Assembly: GCF_004354365.1 (NCBI RefSeq) | Contig: NZ_SJCY01000003.1 | Coordinates: 423,191 to 487,190, forward strand | Length of the DNA stretch: 64,000 nucleotides | DNA from: Pedobacter changchengzhani | Lineage (GTDB): Bacteria; Bacteroidota; Bacteroidia; Sphingobacteriales; Sphingobacteriaceae | Direction of reading: 5' to 3' | In this document: piece by piece, positions 60,375 through 64,000 of the stretch | Position numbering within the stretch: the stretch's first letter is position 1 | Layout of the letters: each line of letters begins with the position of its first letter | Notes under the pieces: generated by a model | What the model saw: only the letters and a program-made list of their open reading frames with translations | Database searches by the model: none | Told to the model about the DNA's origin: nothing | Position numbers and translations under genes: made by a program

Positions 60375-61649
60375 TTATCTCTTATCGTTAATTCTATTGC
60401 TAATATTTGCAAAGCCTATCAAACTTTCCCAACGTGCACCGGGTTTTCGGTAATAAACGAAAATTTGGTAGGCATTTTCTGTTTCGAAGAAAGCGCCTTC
60501 AAATGGTCGAGAACTTACAGTACTGGTTGTACGATCTAACCAAACGTATTCGTAATCGTATAATCCTTGTTTTAGTAAAATGTTGCCGTAAAACTGTCTT
60601 CGGCTTGCATCGTACAACAATTTGTTTTCCTTGCTTAAGTTGTAATTATTAAATCGACCAACCACAAAAGCATCGCCATCATTAGAAGGTGGCGGAGAAT
60701 TTAGCGTAAACAGTACGCCTGTGTATTCCGCTTCCGTTCGATCATCCCTTCCGTCGGTATTTCTAACATAGAAATTACCATTTTCGTCGTACTGATTTGC
60801 AAAAGCATTTGTATTCCGCGATGGATCATTAAAAAGCATCACATTTACGGCTTCGCTATCGCGATAAATATCACGAACGTTATCGCCTTTAAACCGCAAA
60901 CTTCGCGTATCAAATTTTCTAAATTCATTATCTCCCCAAAAATCATTGGTGGTTAAATCATTAAAAATTAATTGGTTTTGCTTGATAAATGATGGTCGGG
61001 TATTAACTTGTATGGTGTTTGAATTAAAATTTTGCATTACTACGGCTTTCAAATCTTGGTAAGGATTTGAAATTGGAAAGGTATGGTTAATGGTAAAGTT
61101 TATTTTTTGTTTAGCATTCCTGTTTTCTACCTGCATGGAGTTTGTAACCTCAGCAATTACGCCAACTTGGTTATCTACAACAAAAAAACGCTGAGATATA
61201 ACTGGTTTTTTTAAATCGCCATCTTCATAAACCTTTAATAAATAATTGCCCCCAATTTTAGGTTTTATCTGGTAATTTGGCAGTGTGAGCTGATAATGTG
61301 TGTATTTTCGAGTGGTATTGATTGAGTATCGGTAATCAATTATTCTATCATCGCTGAAACTTTCTAAATAATCAATGGTTGATAAATTGGATGATTTCCA
61401 TTCGGATGTGCAATGTTCTATGGTGTACCAATAGTTCTTAGTTCCGGCAAGTAGGTCGTCAAATCCGAAAAGTAAAGTTTCAGATGTGTTTAAATTAAGT
61501 ACAGGAAGGCTTTGTTCTTTATTACTATTGTAACAAGTTACTGTTTTTATGTTGGGTAGGTAAACTTTGTTTTCGTAAACGAAATTGTTTGCCTGACCGA
61601 AAGTATTTACAGATATGAAAAGTAAAATGACTGCGACTAGTTTTTGCAT
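60375..61649 (-). CDS. Type IX secretion plug-domain (DUF5103) protein
   Basis: 424 residues with a signal peptide ([19 protein letters not shown]). The pattern [71 protein letters not shown] and GLYDYEYVW matches DUF5103, the plug protein of the type IX secretion translocon in gliding and secreting Bacteroidota. Located in the outer envelope. No other type IX genes are nearby. Confidence 0.88.
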   Translation of the reverse strand: MQKLVAVILLFISVNTFGQANNFVYENKVYLPNIKTVTCYNSNKEQSLPVLNLNTSETLLFGFDDLLAGTKNYWYTIEHCTSEWKSSNLSTIDYLESFSDDRIIDYRYSINTTRKYTHYQLTLPNYQIKPKIGGNYLLKVYEDGDLKKPVISQRFFVVDNQVGVIAEVTNSMQVENRNAKQKINFTINHTFPISNPYQDLKAVVMQNFNSNTIQVNTRPSFIKQNQLIFNDLTTNDFWGDNEFRKFDTRSLRFKGDNVRDIYRDSEAVNVMLFNDPSRNTNAFANQYDENGNFYVRNTDGRDDRTEAEYTGVLFTLNSPPPSNDGDAFVVGRFNNYNLSKENKLLYDASRRQFYGNILLKQGLYDYEYVWLDRTTSTVSSRPFEGAFFETENAYQIFVYYRKPGARWESLIGFANISNRINDKR

Positions 61650-61667
61650 GCATAAAAGTAGGAAAAA

Positions 61668-61775
61668 AGTCTGAAAGTCGGGAAAGTCCGGAAGACGGGA
61701 AAGTCGGGAAGTCCGAAAGTTGGGGTATAAAAAAAGTCCGAATTTATGTTACCATATCTTTCGGACTTTCCGACT
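61668..61775. repeat. AAGTCGGGAAAGTCC-type inverted array
   Basis: Five or six imperfect copies of a GTCGGGAAAGTCCGGAA-like unit (61668-61722) are answered by inverted CGGACTTTCCGAC (61762-61774). It lies between the ABC-F stop and the start of the plug-domain gene and can form a long hairpin. Confidence 0.7.
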
Positions 61776-61793
61776 AAAAACTTTGCGACTATT

Positions 61794-63701
61794 TTATCCG
61801 CCAAGTTCCATAATTTCACTAGCTAAATCTTCCCATTTATTTTGGTGGTTATCTAAATCGTTTTTTGTGGCTAAGTAACGTTTGTTGGCTTCAGCTAATT
61901 TATCGGCTTTTCCATAAACATTTTCATCTGCCAACTCTGCCTCAATGCTCTTAACAGATGCCTCTAAATCAGCAATTAAAGTTTCTGTTTTTTTTAACTC
62001 TTCGTTCAGCTTTTTTAGCTGATTTGCGGAATTGGACGTAACTGGTTTTGGTTCTTCTTTAACTTTTTCTGGCATTTTAACCGGAATAGGCTTCGCAATT
62101 GGAATTACCCTTTTACTGTTCCATTCTTCGTATTCGGCATACGTGCCTGGGTATTGTTTAATTTGTTCTTCTTCGATAAACCAAATTTTATTGGCAACAT
62201 TATCTAAGAAATATCTATCGTGAGAAACTGCAATAAAAGTACCTTCAAATTGCTGTAAAGCTTGAATTAAAATATTAACCGATTGAATATCCAAGTGATT
62301 GGTTGGCTCATCCAAAATCAAAAAGTTCGAATCTGTTGTTAAAGATTTTGCCAAAGCCACGCGAGATTTTTCACCTCCTGAAAGCACTTTAATTTTCTTG
62401 AAAACATCATCTCCCGTAAATAGGAAACAACCTAAAATGCCACGTAATTCTGTATCGGTATGTTTAGGGGCAAATGCCTGTAATTCCGATAAAATTGCAT
62501 TGTCTAAGTGTAGAGATTCCAACTGGTGCTGCGCAAAAAATGTAGTGGTTACATTATGACCCGTTTCGCAAAAACCTTCAAATTTTTCAGTTCCGGCAAT
62601 CATCCTCAATAAGGTAGATTTACCTTTACCATTCGCACCGATCAAAGCAATTTTGTCGCCTTTTTCTATTACGGCTTCTGCATTTTGCAAAATATGCACA
62701 TTTGGATAATGTTTGGTCGCGTTTTCAATGCGTACTACATGTCTGCCAGATGGTTTAGAGAATTTGAAAGCGAAGTTAACCGTTGGGTTATCGTCATCAA
62801 CATCATCAACACGTTCCATTTTATCTAAAGCTTTCATCCGCGATTGCGCCATTTTTGCCTTAGAAGCTTTCGCCTTAAAACGTTCAATTAAACGCTCTTC
62901 CTGCTTAATTTTAGCCTGCTGATTTTTAAATTCTCCTTTTTGGATTTCGCCACGTAAAGATTTCTCTTCTACATAAAACGAATAATTACCTGCGTAAACG
63001 TTCAGTTTGCCCTTGCGAGATTCTACCGTACGGTTTACAATTTTATCTAAGAAATATCTATCGTGAGATACAATTACAATTGCACCTTCAAAACCCATTA
63101 AATAGTTTTCTAACCATTTAATCGATGGTAAATCCATGTGGTTGGTTGGCTCATCCAGTAGTAAAATATCTGGTGTTTGCAATAAAATTTTCGCCAACAT
63201 TACCCGCATCCGCCATCCTCCAGAGAAAGTATTCAGAGGACGTAACTGATCAGCTGTGCTGAAACCTAAGCCAGCTAAAATCTCATTAGCGCGGTATTCG
63301 ATGTTGTAACCGTCTAAAGCTTCAAATTCTTGTTGCTTATCACTCAGTTTATATAAAACCTCTTCGCTGTAATCGGTTTCTATCTTTCTAAGCAATTCTT
63401 CAATTTCATCATACAATTGGTTTTGGCGCTCAAAGGCTTCCATGGCCACGTGCAAAATGCTATGGTGCGAATCGTAAGAAAGTAAGTCCTGGTTCAAATA
63501 GCCTATTTTTAAGTCTTTCGACATAGAAATAGAGCCAGAACTTGGTGCATATTCGCCTACAATTATTTTTAATAGTGTAGATTTTCCTGTACCGTTTGCG
63601 CCAATTAAACCCGCCCTATCGCCTGGTTTAATGTGCCAGTTCGCATCGTCGTATAAGGCTCTTGAGCCAATCAGGAATGTTAAATTATTTATTGAAATCA
63701 T
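61794..63701 (-). CDS. ABC-F family ribosome-associated ATPase
   Basis: 635 residues, two ABC ATPase domains with no membrane helices. Walker A: GLIGANGTGKSTLLK and ALIGANGKGKSTLLR. Signatures: TFSGGWRMRVMLAK and LSGGEKSRVALAK. Walker B: LLLDEPTNHMDL and LILDEPTNHLDI. The Lys/Arg-rich linker between domains and a C-terminal coiled coil (KKLNEELKKTETLIADLE) are typical of Uup/YdiF-like members that act on stalled ribosomes. Whether it gives antibiotic protection cannot be told. Confidence 0.93.
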   Translation of the reverse strand: MISINNLTFLIGSRALYDDANWHIKPGDRAGLIGANGTGKSTLLKIIVGEYAPSSGSISMSKDLKIGYLNQDLLSYDSHHSILHVAMEAFERQNQLYDEIEELLRKIETDYSEEVLYKLSDKQQEFEALDGYNIEYRANEILAGLGFSTADQLRPLNTFSGGWRMRVMLAKILLQTPDILLLDEPTNHMDLPSIKWLENYLMGFEGAIVIVSHDRYFLDKIVNRTVESRKGKLNVYAGNYSFYVEEKSLRGEIQKGEFKNQQAKIKQEERLIERFKAKASKAKMAQSRMKALDKMERVDDVDDDNPTVNFAFKFSKPSGRHVVRIENATKHYPNVHILQNAEAVIEKGDKIALIGANGKGKSTLLRMIAGTEKFEGFCETGHNVTTTFFAQHQLESLHLDNAILSELQAFAPKHTDTELRGILGCFLFTGDDVFKKIKVLSGGEKSRVALAKSLTTDSNFLILDEPTNHLDIQSVNILIQALQQFEGTFIAVSHDRYFLDNVANKIWFIEEEQIKQYPGTYAEYEEWNSKRVIPIAKPIPVKMPEKVKEEPKPVTSNSANQLKKLNEELKKTETLIADLEASVKSIEAELADENVYGKADKLAEANKRYLATKNDLDNHQNKWEDLASEIMELGG

Positions 63702-64000
63702 TTCGCTGCAAAAGTACGATTTTTTAGGCTTTTTTTTATGTCAAATTTAAATAGAAATTAAGCAGTTATTTATTGGTTTTTTAGTGGATTTGGAAAGCGA
63801 GAACAGTTGCTTCTTTTCTTGTGTCTTCCTGCTGTACGCTAAAGCCTCGGAAAAAGCTCGGGCTACCGCTTCCATCCCTTAGGTTTGAAAAAGATTATCA
63901 AAGGCTTAAATTTGATAAGGAAACCTTAAAAGCAGAGGTGAACTATGCTGCAATCCAGACTTAAGATCTAGAACCTGTAACAGACCTCTGCTTTCTAGTT
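63702..64000. other. Terminal non-coding region
   Basis: No credible reading frame. It contains the promoter side of the ABC-F gene, a candidate structured repeat (63826-63881) and an 11-bp inverted repeat, AAAGCAGAGGT (63929-63939) with ACCTCTGCTTT (63984-63994). The region continues past the window edge. Confidence 0.6.
63826..63881 (-). repeat. Candidate conserved non-coding element
   Basis: Read on the minus strand it begins AAGGGATGGAAGCGGTAGCC, has a CGAGC-TTTTT-CCGAG centre with AGCC/GGCT pairing, and ends TAGCGTACAGCAGGAAG. Sequences of this layout (GGGAT-G-AG-GG-TAGCCC, small hairpin, TAGCG-A-AGC-GGA) recur, as I remember it, between genes in many Bacteroidota genomes; not verified here. 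Confidence 0.4.

Overview
The window is a stretch of chromosome from a low-GC member of the Bacteroidota, most likely a Sphingobacteriaceae (Pedobacter-like) bacterium. The grounds are TAnnTTTG promoter elements close to start codons, almost no Shine-Dalgarno sequences, a type IX secretion plug-domain (DUF5103) protein, a Rho factor with a long low-complexity insert, DUF2147, DUF4254 and GxxExxY proteins, and CGTCAT-type and simple-sequence intergenic repeats. Gene content is mostly chromosomal housekeeping. There is no phage, plasmid, CRISPR array or rRNA operon, and one tRNA gene (tRNA-Arg, anticodon CCG, minus strand).

Layout. 1-4.4 kb: the 3' part of a CoiA-like nuclease gene, a VOC protein, a DUF2147 protein, a BNR beta-propeller, a 2OG-Fe(II) oxygenase, then a patch of decayed gene remnants. 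4.4-8.1 kb: a non-oxidative pentose phosphate operon (transketolase, RpiB, transaldolase). 8.2-13.6 kb: a Dcp lipoprotein peptidase, then minus-strand sulfurtransferase, SixA-like phosphatase, heptosyltransferase-like GT9 and DUF4254 genes. 13.6-25 kb: PolX (polymerase site degenerate, PHP nuclease intact) ending in a telomere-like (CCCTAAA)n array, SppA, FolK, an Hpt protein, PssA, Rho, PyrF, a GxxExxY gene inside an inverted-repeat-bounded cassette, and a uridine kinase/LysM pair. 25-33 kb: Dps, UbiD, an M28 peptidase, an RRM protein, the tRNA, a metallophosphoesterase and a hybrid histidine kinase.

33.3-41.7 kb is the most coherent system: an Rrf2-type regulator followed by a complete assimilatory sulfate pathway. 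It holds siroheme-dependent sulfite reductase, uroporphyrinogen-III methyltransferase, a fusion of the siroheme dehydrogenase/chelatase module with a TauE-type transporter, an APS-type reductase, and CysD/CysN. The promoter of the sulfite reductase gene carries a 31-bp box repeated with 26/31 identity about 15.8 kb away, in front of a second, active-site-divergent methyltransferase paralogue (49.9-50.7 kb). An 18-codon leader ORF with Cys as its second codon lies in the sulfite reductase 5' UTR. Together these suggest an undescribed sulfur regulon.

41.9-48.7 kb: an Xaa-Pro aminopeptidase diverging from a hydroxyproline catabolic cluster (DapA-family deaminase, ketoglutarate-semialdehyde dehydrogenase, hydroxyproline epimerase, D-amino-acid oxidoreductase). 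Cleavage of collagen-like X-Pro peptides and use of hydroxyproline would fit together. 50.8-60.3 kb: a cytosolic storage-carbohydrate cluster (GlgA, GlgC, GH15, trehalose-6-P synthase/phosphatase fusion, intracellular alpha-amylase) with an orphan signal-less BtuF-like protein. 60.4-63.7 kb: the type IX plug-domain protein and an ABC-F ATPase. The last 300 bases are non-coding and hold a candidate structured repeat.

Functions are read from motifs and recalled family knowledge; no database search was possible.
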